64,000 nt of DNA from Schistosoma mansoni (GCF_000237925.1 NW_017386067.1:1-64000), one strand, 5' to 3'. Numbered from the stretch's first letter, positions 30,151-41,917 are shown. The notes: generated by a model not told the origin, from the letters alone. Made by a program: numbers and translations.

Positions 30151-31044
30151 GTATAGGGGTGTAGGGGAGGGCAGTAAATTGTTCAGTTCACGGATGAATT
30201 CTAGCAACAAAATTTATTTGTTTAGGATAAAACGCAGTGATATTTATCCAGTGACTAAATTTATTTGACAGTCTAGGTTTTGTGTTGTTTTGTTACTTGT
30301 CAGCTGGGTGTACCTGAAAAGTTGAGGGGATTACTGACCGTTGGCCTATTCGATCCCTTAACAATAGCCCGAACTACTGGGCTATTTGGGATTTGATTAA
30401 TAGCATTTTTAGGACTGGGATGTTCATAGTTGATTGATTATCAAACAATGATCAGTGTAGAGTCTATCTTGTCCTTTAATACTGAACAAATTCCATCGAT
30501 CAAGTTGTAATGTTTCAGTTGGTTTAAGTGAAACTAAATTATGAGGGACTGAATCATCCAGGGAACACCGGTTCTCATAAAATTACAAGTAAACTATGTT
30601 GACGAGTTCAAGTAGCACAAACTCTCGGTTTAGAATTTCTTATCAATTACCTACAACTATCTAACATCTCAAAATAATGCGTACAATGTTGAGCCACTTA
30701 GACATGTAGTCACTTAGTGACTTGATCACTACAATTTGATCAACACTATAAAGACTAGAAAAACATAATAGTGGTCACTACTCAATGATTACTCAGTTAT
30801 AAACGGCAATATTTAATTATATTTACAGTGAATGCTGTTTCGAACATCGATTAAATAAACTGGAATGTAATTACATATATTTTAGACTCGATTTACACAG
30901 GTGTGGAATTATTTTCCTAGATAATTATTCCCTGTGATTTTGTGTGTATTTGAATGAAGACTGGGTAAGTGATTTCCATCTACCTCTTTTCACTTATCTT
31001 TATATGTATTTGATTAAATTAGGATTAAAAAATAATTATTATTA
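30151..31044. other. No gene recognised; dispersed repeat at 30670-30800
   Basis: Near 30670-30800 the sequence (TTGAGCCACTTAGAC ... GATCACTAC) matches 39655-39800 in the same orientation. The rest shows nothing I recognise. Confidence 0.45.
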
Positions 31045-31398
31045 GAATGGAGGTTCGTGGAGATTGTAGTGATTTCAATAGTTGAATTTATGAGTCGATG
31101 TAAGCTAGACTACCATTAGAAACCTGGAAGCACTGAACAGTCGTTTCGTTGCTTAAGATCAGGGATCGATTGAAGTTAAACATTAACACCAGTGGATGCC
31201 GGGGCAGTGGTCAGGATGTTAAGTATTTACGAGCGAGACCGAGGGTTCTAGGTTCCAGTCCCTCGTGAAAGATAGTGGATGCGCAGTGCTGAGGAGTCCC
31301 ATACTAAGACAATGCGTCCGTTTAATGCTCCAAGGTTTTCAATGGTGGTCTAGCTTTCATAGACTGGTGAATTCCACTATTGAAACATAATCATCGAA
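31045..31398 (+). mobile_element. F2 repeat, fold-back form with a decayed ribozyme
   Basis: The first part (to about 31155) is the F2 3' tail in minus orientation, down to GGAAGCACTGAACAGTCGT. From about 31165 F2 runs plus, with TTGAAGTTAAACATTAACACC, A and B boxes, CTGAGGAGTCCC and the usual 3' end. GAAAC is lost (AATGC), so the plus ribozyme is dead. Confidence 0.8.
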
Positions 31399-31554
31399 TT
31401 GAGAGTGAGTAACGTTGATTAGTGATTGGTAGTTTTAAATCATTGATTGATTTTATGTCGTTGGACAATAGGTAAATAATCAGAAAGCACAAGTATCAAT
31501 AAAAATGAATGAATGTCGCTCAATATCATAAATTAACTGAAATTAAAAGAATAC

Positions 31555-32007
31555 GTATATGTATATTTCTTATTGTATAATCGTTAAGCAACTAAACTAT
31601 TCATATTCGTGTCCCTCTTATGATAAGCTTTATTTTGACCTATAGACTATTATTATACGATTTACCATTCTTGAGTTATCCCTAGTCCATTAATTACTGT
31701 TCCCCTTATTCACAGCCACATTTGGCCAAATCTTGTACAAATGTTATTTTCTATTTCATGGTACGATGTGGTCTGTCTGTTTGGTATATAAACCCAGTAT
31801 GTTTGAGAATAATGATTCGCATTTCAGGGGCTATTATTAGTGTTCTGGACTTAACTAGCTAGGCAGATAGCAGGACCGACTAGTGCTCAAGACCGCTCGT
31901 ACGGTTTTCGTGTGTCATTCGGTCCGATCGATAAATTCACTACTCTTCAATTGGTGGGGATCATCACGTTATATATGTTAAACAGGGCACACACACACGA
32001 CATAACA
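31555..32007 (+). mobile_element. Probable solo LTR, copy 2
   Basis: This partners 29690-30150. The TATA box here is GGTATATAAACCCAGTATG, better preserved than in the first copy. Confidence 0.5.
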
Positions 32008-32120
32008 ACTGTTGATTTTTATTTGACTTTGAATGAATTCAATGTGGTTTTTTTATTCAAAGTAGCATTAATTTTGTATTAATTAATCTATCATAAGTTT
32101 TTGTTCAGTATCATGTTCAA

Positions 32121-32406
32121 CTTGCAGCTGAAGAGGAAATTAAGAAAAGACGTTGGAAGTAGATCGGACATACATTAAGGAAATCAACAAACTGCATCAT
32201 GAGGCAAGCCCTAAATTGGAATCCGGAAGGGAAGCGAAAAAGAAGAAGGTCAAAGAACACATTACGCCGGGAGATTGAAGCAGATATGAAAAAGGTTGAA
32301 TGTTAACTAGAAAGAACTGGAAAGGATTGCCCAAGACAGGGTTGAATGGAGAATACTGGTGGGTGGCCTATACTCCTCAACGAGGGGTAACAGACGTAAG
32401 TAAGTA
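32121..32406 (+). mobile_element. RTE 3' end, 5'-truncated insertion
   Basis: The fragment covers the last part of the RTE protein (starting near [11 protein letters not shown]) to the (TAAG)n tail, with stops. It is flanked by a perfect 14-bp duplication AGTATCATGTTCAA (32107-32120 and 32407-32420). Truncation at the 5' end with a TSD is standard for target-primed reverse transcription. Confidence 0.92.
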
Positions 32407-32754
32407 AGTATCATGTTCAATGGTATTAATTCTTTGTTGTTTTGTATCTAAGTGACAATTATTTAATTTGATAAATTATATAAATAAATATTGAATTTAG
32501 TCAATTTATAATTGAATAAATTCGAATGTAATTAAATCTTCTACATATCTTGCCAACAAATATTCCCTAAAAAGGAAAGATTATATTACAAGATAGAACT
32601 CATAGACTTCAGTTTTCACAATAAACAGTTGACCATTGTATCGATGAAATAATTAATAATATTTATTGCCATTTTCATTGGTTCAGAAAACTTTTATCAC
32701 TATGTCATGATATAATTATTACGTAATATAACTATTCAATGAGTATTGTTTCAT

Positions 32755-33160
32755 TATCAGAAGGGGGTTTTTTGAAGATTTTAGTAATTTTTTCTAATAG
32801 TTGAGTTCATGAGTCAATTAAAGCTAGACCACCATGAAAAACCTGAAAGAACCGAACTATCCTTGCGTTCCAGTATAGGACTCTTCAGAACTGCTCATCC
32901 ACGATCCTACCCCACGAGATTAGAACCCAGGACCTATCGGTCTATGCGTATAAACGCTTAACTTCTAGACCACTGAGCTGACATCCAATGGTGTTAATGT
33001 CTAACTTCAACCAATCCACGAAATTGCTTCACCGTTCACCATTGTCTTCAATGAGTTATTATCTCATAACAGACCTGGTTGAACTTCATTGGTCACGGCT
33101 TCTCACTAGAACTTCATGAAATACCTCTTGAACTTGAAGTTAGATAATATATATATATAT
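32755..33160 (-). mobile_element. F2 repeat, near full length, diverged
   Basis: In minus orientation all F2 blocks are present, from TATCAGAAGGGGGTTTTTTG to GAAATACCTCTTGAACTTG. The ribozyme (AACTATCCTTGCGTTCCAGT) has lost GAAAC and is dead. This is one of the older copies. Confidence 0.85.
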
Positions 33161-33297
33161 ATATATATAAACTAATTGAAAAGAAATTTCGATCTAGTCA
33201 TCTCTTGTTTTACTAAATTTTTATGAGTTTAGATCTTTACTTTTTTACGGTTATAATTGATCATTAATGATAATAATAATAATAATAAATTCACTTA

Positions 33298-33600
33298 GTA
33301 TTGTATGTTTGAATCCTTCCATTGATGTTTAGGACTGCAATTGATCAGTCTTTTATTTGAATATGTGCATATTGCCTCGTTATTGCCTTAATTCACAAGT
33401 ATTCTAAATAAAGATGGATAGTGGCAATAGCAATGAGATTCAGGACGCACGTTTCATTCCACTTGACATTCGTCTACTGGATGTACCTATATCCCACAGT
33501 TGATGTTCATTCTGTAACTCAAACCTAACACCGTTCGCTTCAAATACCATTACGTTATCCAGTTAACTATTGAGTCCTGATAGTCACTAGCTTCTGCAAT
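33298..33600 (-). mobile_element. SMalpha repeat, full length, diverged
   Basis: In minus orientation it shows the 3' tail (GTATTGTATGTTTGAATCC), the block ATGGATAGTGGC, the decayed hammerhead (GACGAATG ... ATGAAACGTG), the tRNA-like part and the 5' end (CTATTGAGTCCTGATAGTCACTAGC). The ribozyme is spoilt. Confidence 0.8.
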
Positions 33601-34463
33601 ATTAATACAAGTATAAGTCCCACATGTGATAAGTAAAAAAAATTTTTTTTGTTTTGTTTACTCATTCCCCAATTACCTATTTGTTCATTCATTTTAAAAA
33701 ATCATTTCAACCAATCAATTAATGCTTAACAAAAAAAAATCATAAAAAAAAATTAACCAATCATTATTAACCAATAATAATTTGAGCACATATCAAAATA
33801 ATTGAAAAATTAAAAAATAATTAAGTAATAGAATAAAAATTGATAATTTAATATCTCTTTCTCTCTCACTCCCTCCCTCTCTCTCTCTCTCTGTATATAT
33901 ATATATATAAAACAGATATTTGAAATTTAACTCAATTGAAATGTGCTCCCATCCACCATATTTAAATGATCAATTTAAAATTTAAAAAAAAATAATTAAA
34001 TATATACACTAGAAATCGATTAATTATGATCAATAATTTTTTTTTTAATTTTTTTTAAATAATAAAATAAAGTGAATATATAAATGTACATTCTCACGTC
34101 CATTTACACAAATTACATATATATATATACATATGGACACATACGGGAAACATGTACACACATACATACACACACACACACCTATATATATATATATACT
34201 TGTTTATGTAAATATACACAATTCAAATTAGCTTAATGTTCTCCTTTTGTATATATAAATATGTATATATATATATTTATATTTTTTTGTTTTTTAAAAA
34301 AAAATAAGTTGGGATTATGTTTATTATAAAAAAACATTATAGATATATATATGAATATAAAAAAACAACAACAGCCACAACAACCATAACAACAACCACC
34401 ACAACAACAACCATAACAACAACAACAGTGGATTAATTAAATAGAATGAATTTTAAGGTGAAT
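33601..34463. repeat. Low-complexity block ahead of the candidate exon
   Basis: A run of A-, T-, CT-, AT- and CAA-rich simple repeats. It includes a CT tract (33850-33890), AT and CA repeats (34110-34200) and CAACAA/CCATAA repeats (34360-34430). It may include the 5' untranslated region of the exon at 34565. Confidence 0.8.
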
Positions 34464-34564
34464 TCATTCAAGTGAACACCACCTATTACTACTACTACTA
34501 CTACTACTACTGTTACTACTACCATAGTAATAATTATTTATTTATTTATTTTATCATAATCATA

Positions 34565-34636
34565 ATGAATTTGGATATAAACACTGAACAAGAGAAAATA
34601 AATATGATAGAAACTATAAATACTACTGATGAAAAT

Positions 34637-34673
<37 letters not shown>

Positions 34674-34956
34674 CTACTAATACTACTACTACTACTAACA
34701 TAAGTCCCACAGTTACAACTACTATGACAACTATATCTACAAATATTCATTCTAAATCAATTGGAAATAGTTTATATGAACGACGTAGAAATTGGCGTAT
34801 ACATCAAATGAAATCATGTATGGAACCACCAATAAATGTTTCAACGACATCAATTTATAATAAAGATGATGATGATGGAATAAGAATGAATATTATGTCT
34901 AAAAAATCAGATATATTATGTAATAAAGAAAATTGGTGGGGAAAAACTATTAGTCA
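34565..34956 (+). CDS. Probable first coding exon of an unidentified gene
   Basis: An open frame of about 130 codons ends at a good splice donor, TCA|GTAAGTT, at 34956/34957; without splicing it stops two codons later. I take the ATG at 34565, because an upstream in-frame ATG at 34472 only adds a tyrosine run from ACT repeats. The protein starts MNLDINTEQEKINMIETIN. It then has 14 threonines and a second T run, then NSLYERRRNWRIHQMKSCME, an acidic DDDD patch and KKSDILCNKENWWGKTIS. Residues 70-130 are balanced and basic, unlike random AT-rich DNA. I see no domain I know. The next exons were not found. Threonine runs arise from (ACT)n expansion, and length variation between worms would be expected. 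Confidence 0.5.
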
Positions 34957-34984
34957 GTAAGTTAGTAATTGTTTAGTTGTCAGT

Positions 34985-34990
34985 TTTACG

Positions 34991-35032
<42 letters not shown>
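34985..35032 (+). repeat. (AT)n microsatellite
   Basis: About 20 AT repeats, just 3' of the candidate exon. Confidence 0.95.
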
Positions 35033-35035
<3 letters not shown>

Positions 35036-35157
35036 AGTAAAACTGAAAGACGGACCTAATCCAAAATGAAAAACACTTTGTATTTCATTTAGACTGACTC
35101 TTTAATTCATGTTCCAATCAGTTATTTAATACATCCTTTAAAAAAATACCAATATGT

Positions 35158-35365
35158 TATTCTCAGCGTTCGCTCACGAGTCGGACAGGTTCTGGGTTGA
35201 AATCTCGCGAGGCGGGATCGTAGATGCGCACTATTGAGGAGTTCCACAATAGGACAAAACGGCCGTTCAATGCTTCCAGGTTTTTTATGGTGGTCTAGCT
35301 TCAATCGATTTATGAACTTAATTATTAAATCACTCCAATATACACAGAACCTGTTTCTGATTAAA
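35158..35365 (+). mobile_element. F2 repeat, 3' half
   Basis: It has the B box (GGGTTGAAATCTC), GGCGGGATCG, the ribozyme region and the 3' tail. CTGAGGA is TTGAGGA and GAAAC is AAAAC, so the ribozyme is dead. Confidence 0.8.
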
Positions 35366-35754
35366 AAAAAAGCTTTCAATAGTCAGTAATATCTACAAAT
35401 CATTTACAATCAGAAAAGTTTCCTCACAGTTTGAATGTTATACCTATTTGTTTCCACTTATCATTTATGGGATCTATATACTAAATAATTGTCATGTTTT
35501 CATTTGAGTTTTTCAATATTTTACATTGTAACAATTTTTTTTGTTTTTAAAAAAGCCTATCGATACATACAGTTAACATTTACAAATTAGTTAACTTAAA
35601 TAAATTTAGAACATTGAAGTTTACTACAATATCTGTACAGTTGAAAAAACCAAACAAAACATGGCCTAAATATTTGACTAGGTCATTAATGAGAATTTAT
35701 AGCGTGACGGATAAAATGTTAGACAAATAATTTGTAAACTTTAAAAAAAAAACT

Positions 35755-36108
35755 ATTGTATAGTTGAAGTCATGAGTCAATTGAAGCTAGACCATCAGGG
35801 AAAACCTGGAAGTACTGGACGGCCGTTTCGTTCTATTGTGGGACTTCTCATCAGTGCACATCCACGATCCCGCCTCACAAGATTCCGACTCAGGACCTAT
35901 AGGTCTCGCGCGCGAGCGTTTAACCACTAGACCATTGAGCCGGCCAGTATCCAACGGTGTTAATGTCTAATTTCAACCAATTGTCTTCAGTGAGTTGATA
36001 TCTCCCAACAGACCTGATTGAACTCCACTGGTTACTGCTTCTCAATCGAACTCCAGGATTTCAACTATATGAAATTACTAAAATCTCCACAAAACCCCCT
36101 TCTTAAAA
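35755..36108 (-). mobile_element. F2 repeat with inverted 3' ends at both edges
   Basis: In minus orientation all main blocks occur, from ATAGTTGAAGTCATGAGTC to CTCAATCGAACTCCAGG. The right edge then reads GATTTCAACTATATGAAAT and CCACAAAACCCCCTTCT in plus orientation. So both edges are copies of the 3' tail, in inverted orientation. The hammerhead core has decayed (GATGAGAAG). Confidence 0.82.
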
Positions 36109-37189
36109 ATTTATTGATTAAATTCGGTTGAGTTTTAACTTTACTCAACATTGTATTCATGTAATATGATTGAATGGAATGAATATTTTGATTCAACAAT
36201 AAAGCTGTTACAATAATACTGAATATTAAGTTACTTATAGAAAGTTTGACTACATCACAATTAATCTATGGAAAACACTTGATGGAGTCAAAATTTCTAA
36301 TAATTTTTAATATTCTTTCTTATTAATTTCATTATTGGTTTTCTGTAAGAAAATTATTTGTTTTAAGTTAAATATTGAGGGGGTAGAATTCATCCATTTG
36401 TTCTTTGTTGTTGTTGTTGTTGTTATCCTTACATATGGTTACTCAAATTAATTAGTTTACATTATGTACTGAGTTTAGTTAAACAACCATTGAAAATTAA
36501 AAAAAAAACAAACACTGAATACTTGTTTTGTTCCAGTCGAGTTTAACCATTTTTTAGAATGAGATAGTTGCCGATCAATAACACTGGAAGATGATTGGAC
36601 AATATTATGAATTGATTATTGTGAGAAATATAAACATTTGATGTTAACTCAATAGTCTGTATGTTAACCACTTGACATTAGATCAGAAAGTCCTGTATTC
36701 AATCCATTGTGTTAACGTTATGAATGAGCACTACTGAACAGTTTTATACGAATACAAAGTAACTGTTGAATGTTTCTTAGATTTTATTAATTGTCTAACC
36801 AATAAGATTCATTAATCTCCACGATGTCCTTATATTTATATTATTTACTGTTTAACTGTCAGCTATTTGAGTAATTGAAAATTATGATAATTTCAATTTT
36901 TCAATATATACCTTTATTCTCACATTCAATTAGTTGATGAAAGATTCCGCTTTCCTACATATTACATTATATATTAAGTTAGAATTTGAAATTCTGTTCA
37001 ATGAGCAAATAACAGATTTGATCATATTATTTTAGTGTAGTCTTAAGTATTTCATTCAAGATGAATCCATTGATTCCGTTACTCTATTTATTACATGACT
37101 GACAGTTCAACTTAATTCCGATATTTTAAAATTTTTAGTCAGAATACTGGAAGATTACATAAATGATCATAAGAGCTTTCATTATTTAG
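36109..37189. other. No gene; old F2 shred near 36640-36800
   Basis: Near 36640-36800 are faint F2 features (AGTCTGTATGTTAACCACTTG, AGTCCTGTATTCAATCC). A (TTG)n run lies at 36400-36425. Otherwise AT-rich DNA. Confidence 0.4.
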
Positions 37190-37420
37190 ATCCATTTTGT
37201 ATTGTTCGTTTGAATCTTCCCATTGTTGTTTAGGACTGCAATTGATCAGTTTGTTATTGGCATATCTGCATCCAATGTGAACTACCTTGTTATTGCTTTA
37301 AATCACAAGCATTATAAACAAAGATGGATAGTGGCTAGTAGTGGAATACAGGATGCGCGTTTCGTCCTATTCGGGCTTACAGCTGATGATATCGGTAGAA
37401 TGCAAGACTAAAATGCACTG
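37190..37420 (-). mobile_element. SMalpha repeat, 3' two thirds
   Basis: In minus orientation it has the tail GTTCGTTTGAATCTTCCCAT, GATGGATAGTGGCTAGTAG and the hammerhead, with GGATGCGCGTTTCGTCCTAT. The far side (CGGGCTTACAGCTGATG) has lost CTGACGA. Confidence 0.8.
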
Positions 37421-37440
37421 TAAATTCGAACTTTCGCTAG

Positions 37441-37660
37441 GTATATATATATATATATATATACATATATTTCATACTTGAAATCAGGAGTCGATTGAAG
37501 CTAGACCACCATGGAAAACCTGAAAGCACTGAACGGCCGTTTCGTCTCATTATGGGACTCCTCAATGGCAGTGCGCATCCACGATCCCGTACTCTTGATT
37601 TCAACTATGAAAATACTGAAATCTCCACAAAACCCCTTCTGATATATATATACTTCTGAA
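37441..37660 (-). mobile_element. F2 fold-back, short, between AT repeats
   Basis: It begins with an (AT)n run and the minus-oriented F2 tail, includes the ribozyme (TTGAGGA instead of CTGAGGA) and AGTGCGCATCCACGATCCCG. It then switches to the plus-oriented 3' tail (GATTTCAACTATGAAAATAC) and the CCACAAAACCCCTTCTGAT end. The tRNA-like half is missing. Confidence 0.8.
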
Positions 37661-39370
37661 TAAGATATTTTTTCATAACATTAACATGACAGACTACGTT
37701 TTAAACTATAACCATAAAATATTGTTTTATTACTCATATGAAGTACTTTATAAAAATTCAAAATGTTTTCATTTACATAAACATACTTGTATTGATTTTA
37801 ATATACTGGGAATTAAAGAGGGAACAGTAAAACCTCTAAAACTCATTCTCATCTTGCTGGCTTTTGTGTCGTTTTTACTGTTATTCACTTTTAAACATTT
37901 TACAGTGGTTGAACTACAATGAAGTTTTTAATTACGTTTTCCTCTTTCTCTCTCTTGCCTGCTCGCAGTTAGTTCACCACTAGTGTTAATGTATTCATTT
38001 CCACAACCTAATCTCTTGGGTGTTGGGAATACGAAAATAGATCAACCACAAAGTTGAATAATCTAGCCGACCATATTTATTAATTTATTTATCGACACGA
38101 TTATCATAACATTTGTTACTTGTATTTAGTTAACTAAAAGTTGAAGGTATTGTGGATACGTGTTGCTGAGGATTCTTATAGTATGATGAAAAAGTTGTTG
38201 AATACTTCTTCTCACTAAAGTTAGTCCTTGGCAATAACACTTTGAATTCAGTAATTATCTGAACACCCTACAAATAAGCAACATGTTCCCAATTAAATAG
38301 TGTGCTTATGTACATACAAAGATTCTTTCATTCCTCTAGAATTCTTTACTGTGATAATCAAACAATTTTATTTTGATCGTTTCAATCTAAATTCCTTTGT
38401 TCCACGAAAAATGAATGGATAAAAATGTAAACTAGAGACTTGATAGATCGAGCTATTCCTACAGTCTTTTACTTCAATGTAATGTAAGTGATTTGCTTTC
38501 CATCACAGTTGCCACCAGCAAAATCGAAATCATGTGAATAACAGTTTTAGGAGTTAATATTAAAAACTGTAGTTAACTGCATATTTGATACATGATTTGT
38601 TAGCGATTTCAATTCAGTAGCCTAGTAGATGATAATATTTAGGTCTAAAATGACAGGTATCGGATAGGAATATCAATATGAATATTAACACTACGATGCA
38701 TGTACATTCATCCATCTTGATGAATCTCAAGAAGATGAAAAGCACGTTCTGGATCTTAATGTTCATTATTATCCGAATATTACTAAAATTATAAATAACA
38801 GGTTTTGATAATTTAATCTAATTGAGTTAATTGTTTTACGTTACAGTTTAACTTAATTCAGTAATACATGAAAAATAGTTTTAATTCACAGCTTTCGTAC
38901 TTCATCTATTTGGATGTATTCAATTTTTTTTCCATTAAAACAAAATGGTTACAATACTTTCAAATAAATAATGAACTGGAAGAAATATGAAATTCATATC
39001 CGGAATGGTAGACTCTCAAAGACACACCAAACAATTCTACAGATATCCATACCATTTTTCTTTCCATATCATCGATTGTTGCATCTGGGACAAAACTTTA
39101 ACTTTTTTTCAGTTTTTTCAGTACTTGAGGGTTGAGTGAAGAATTATTACTGATGGGGAGGATGACACATTACAAATTCGGTTGAAGTGTGCTGATATGC
39201 TGATATTTCGATTTGCATAGTTGGAAATAGAATATGACAGAGTCTAAAGCAGATTATTTAGTCATTAATACATTTGGAAGAGTTGATTACAAGTTTATCA
39301 ACATACAACAATGAATAATAAACAAACTATAAGATTTTCAGGTTTTAGAAACATTCATTCTCTTATAGAA
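37661..39370. other. No gene; decayed F2 and SMalpha shreds
   Basis: Near 38150-38230 is an F2 ribozyme shred (GTTGCTGAGGATTCTTATAG). Near 38690-38765 is an SMalpha shred (TGCATGTACATTCATCCATC, GAAAAGCACGTTCTGGAT). A frame at 37686-37922 resembles nothing known. Confidence 0.4.
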
Positions 39371-39560
39371 TAGATAAAATGTAACTAATAGTGGAATCCA
39401 GAACGTACTTTTCATCCTAATTACAACTCTTCAGCTGGGTATGACTTTATCATAGAGCTGATAGTCACTACATGACTTGAACCTAATGCTTTTCTTTTCA
39501 AACACTAACACGTTATTAACTTGGCTATTGATTCTAGATAGATACATGCTTGTGCAACGG
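39371..39560 (-). mobile_element. SMalpha repeat, decayed
   Basis: In minus orientation: AATAGTGGAATCCAGAACG, the ribozyme shred TTTTCATCC, ACTCTTCAGCTGGGTATG, the tRNA-like part (ACTTGAACCTAATGC) and CTTGTGCAACGG. The ribozyme is dead. Confidence 0.7.
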
Positions 39561-39649
39561 ATATGAATTTTAATTTCTAATGGGTTAGCTTATCCTGTTG
39601 ATTAGTTCATCCATCTTATTTAAAATTATGACACCATGATCTTACCTCA

Positions 39650-39805
39650 ATATATATAGTGCACGCAGTGTCGAGCCACTTAGACTGGTGGCCAAACTGT
39701 AACTTGATCGATAGCATTCGATCAGCACTAAGAAGGACTTGACACACATGACATTGATCACCACCCAGTGATCAATCAATTGTGATGACACCATGATTAT
39801 TTTGA
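39650..39805 (+). repeat. Dispersed repeat, second copy
   Basis: This partners the sequence at 30670-30800. Shared blocks include GAGCCACTTAGAC, AACTTGATC/GACTTGATC and TGATCA...CACTA. It contains no ribozyme or tRNA-like boxes that I can see. The family is unknown to me. Confidence 0.55.
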
Positions 39806-41568
39806 AACAGTCTGGACAGGATTCACTTATCCCAATCCAGATTGATCAAAGTCTAGCCCTCATATGAACAATGGAATAATCTAAACCAATAAAAATTAAA
39901 GAAAGAACTCATTCATTTGATTTGAATTAAGTATCAACTCTGAAATTAATTACTTCTATATGATTTAAATGGTCCTGTACAGATACTGGTCATATGATGT
40001 TTTGTTTTGTTTTTAAAGTCTAGTAGTAATTGAAAAAAAATGCTTGAACTTAATTTTTATTTTTGTTTTCATTTCTGCCGATTAAATTTCGAAGTAACAC
40101 AAACGGATACATACACACACACACACAAACGGACATGGGAACAAATACATAACGTCACTTTCTTTCTTTCTTTCTTTTTGCTTTTCTTTCACTTCACTAA
40201 ATAAATAAAATCAGATAAAACGATAAATAACCAACGGTATCTAAGTGGGTATTTTTTTGTTCAAGTTAGCTTTATTTTCCGGTAAATTGTTGTTAGCAAC
40301 AATTTTGATTTGATGTAATCAATAGACATCATCATTTGGGCTATTAAATATTAAACGTATTCCTGATATAACTAAACATTTTGCGTTTTAAGAGAATATT
40401 ATACCGCATCCTAAATCAAGTTTGTATTTGACAGTTAACAAAGCCTTTAGCATTGGGCACATGACGCTTGTTTACTGTGATTTGGTAGGTAGGGTAATAT
40501 AAATTTTGGTTTGATTATCAAAGCTATTCTATATGCTTATACTCGTCTGGTTTTATTTTTATCACTTATGATATTTAGAAGAAAAAATATTTTGGCTATA
40601 AAGAGTGTGTATAGATTGGTGAAATTCGTAGATCATACTTCAGAAAAAGTGAAAGGCAGGAGGTACTGTACTGATATTTCATTCTCATATAGAAATCCAT
40701 AGCATAGTACACTTATGTGTTCACGAGAAGTTAAATCTAGAATCCTTAGGTTTAATAACAATAACTTAACCTTCAGACAAATAAGGTGACTTTCAACGGG
40801 ATTATATAGCCGGTAACAACCTCATTTTATACATTTCCAGGATTTTGTTAAACTCTTAGCAATTTTACATTATCAAGCTTTTTATGTTCATGTCACGGAG
40901 AATCACCGAGAATCTTCTAGATACTTTCTTTAAGCTTTGCACTTTATATACTCATTTCAAATTCAGTCTATGTTTGGAATATAACCATCAGAAAAGATTT
41001 TCTTTCTAAGTTTTTGATATCACATTGTCATCACTATTTGATCTAACAAAGTGTTCAGGTCAAGTACGTAAATGAATTATAAATGGGATCTTGTGCATTC
41101 AGAGTAAAAGTTTACTCAAGTGAAACTGTTAACAAACTTGAATAATGAACTATTTATCGTCCATATTTTGCTTTTTTTTAACGTAAGATAAGCAATGAAA
41201 ATAGTTAAATGATAAAATAATCACTGATGATATTGTGACATAATTCGACTAACATTCATACAACCTTCCCTTTGGTATTTTCATAGCTTAAACTTATCTT
41301 AATCACACATCTCATTATTATTATTATTATCACCATCGTTTTTATTATTACTATAACACATATTGTTGTGATGGGCGCTGTCAGAAATCTGATATTGATA
41401 CACTACTTGCTACGAGCTAATGAAATGCATTTGTCCTTCATGTTACTTCTGATTGCCATCGATTGATCTTTTCATTAGGCTACTTTTGATCGGCTTACCA
41501 TATCACAAACTATTTGAGAAATTTATTCAGCATCTACCCTTATTTATTAATTCATTACCTAATTCATA
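39806..41568. other. No gene recognised
   Basis: AT-rich DNA with simple repeats (TTTC near 40160; ATT near 41310). A frame at 40511-40702 has no supporting signal. Confidence 0.4.
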
Positions 41569-41574
41569 TTTATT
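41569..41574 (-). terminator. Poly(A) signal candidate
   Basis: The minus strand reads AATAAA 35 bases after the stop codon of the frame at 41609-41917. It is well placed for 3' end formation. Confidence 0.5.
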
Positions 41575-41608
41575 CTATATATTACAAGATTCCTTATTTG
41601 TAATTACA

Positions 41609-41917
41609 TTATTTGGTAAATATTTGTGACTTGAAAATAGTTTGACGAATCAAAGAAAGTGATCGGTCGACTTCAGCACAAAGTACTTCAACAAGTTTCC
41701 GTTTCTTACTTCTTCGTCCTTCCTGACGATAAATATTCAATGATCGCCAGTTAGAAGTTAGCAGCCCAGTCAATCGATATCTGAATAATGTACATTCTTT
41801 TCGTTGCATATTCCCAGCAAACACGATATCTCTGACTAGGCCTTCTGTAACCTTTACAGTGAAAAGTTGTACACTTTTTAGAAACGCTTCTGAATAGGTT
41901 GTGTGATTAATAGCCAT
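41609..41917 (-). CDS. Possible intronless or last-exon gene, 102 codons, unknown function
   Basis: The minus-strand frame starts MAINHTTYSEAFLKSVQLF and has an in-frame stop four codons upstream, so the ATG at 41917 is the only start unless a splice joins within. Residues 20-70 include KVTEGLVRDIVFAGNMQRKE and LTSNWRSLNIYRQEGRRSKK, then a helical LVEVLCAEVDRSLSLIRQTI. The composition is balanced and not low-complexity. An AATAAA follows the stop at the right distance. Upstream, TTTCTGTCATCTAG at about 41960 could be a splice acceptor (5'UTR or spliced leader). I do not recognise a family. Confidence 0.42.
   Translation of the reverse strand: MAINHTTYSEAFLKSVQLFTVKVTEGLVRDIVFAGNMQRKECTLFRYRLTGLLTSNWRSLNIYRQEGRRSKKRKLVEVLCAEVDRSLSLIRQTIFKSQIFTK

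Noticed and set aside
37223-37411. Frames at 37223-37411 and 48928-49113 as related genes
   Set aside because: They translate SMalpha repeat sequence; the likeness is due to the repeat.
40511-40702. Plus-strand frame as an exon
   Set aside because: Hydrophobic start and poor context; neither end has a convincing splice site beyond chance.
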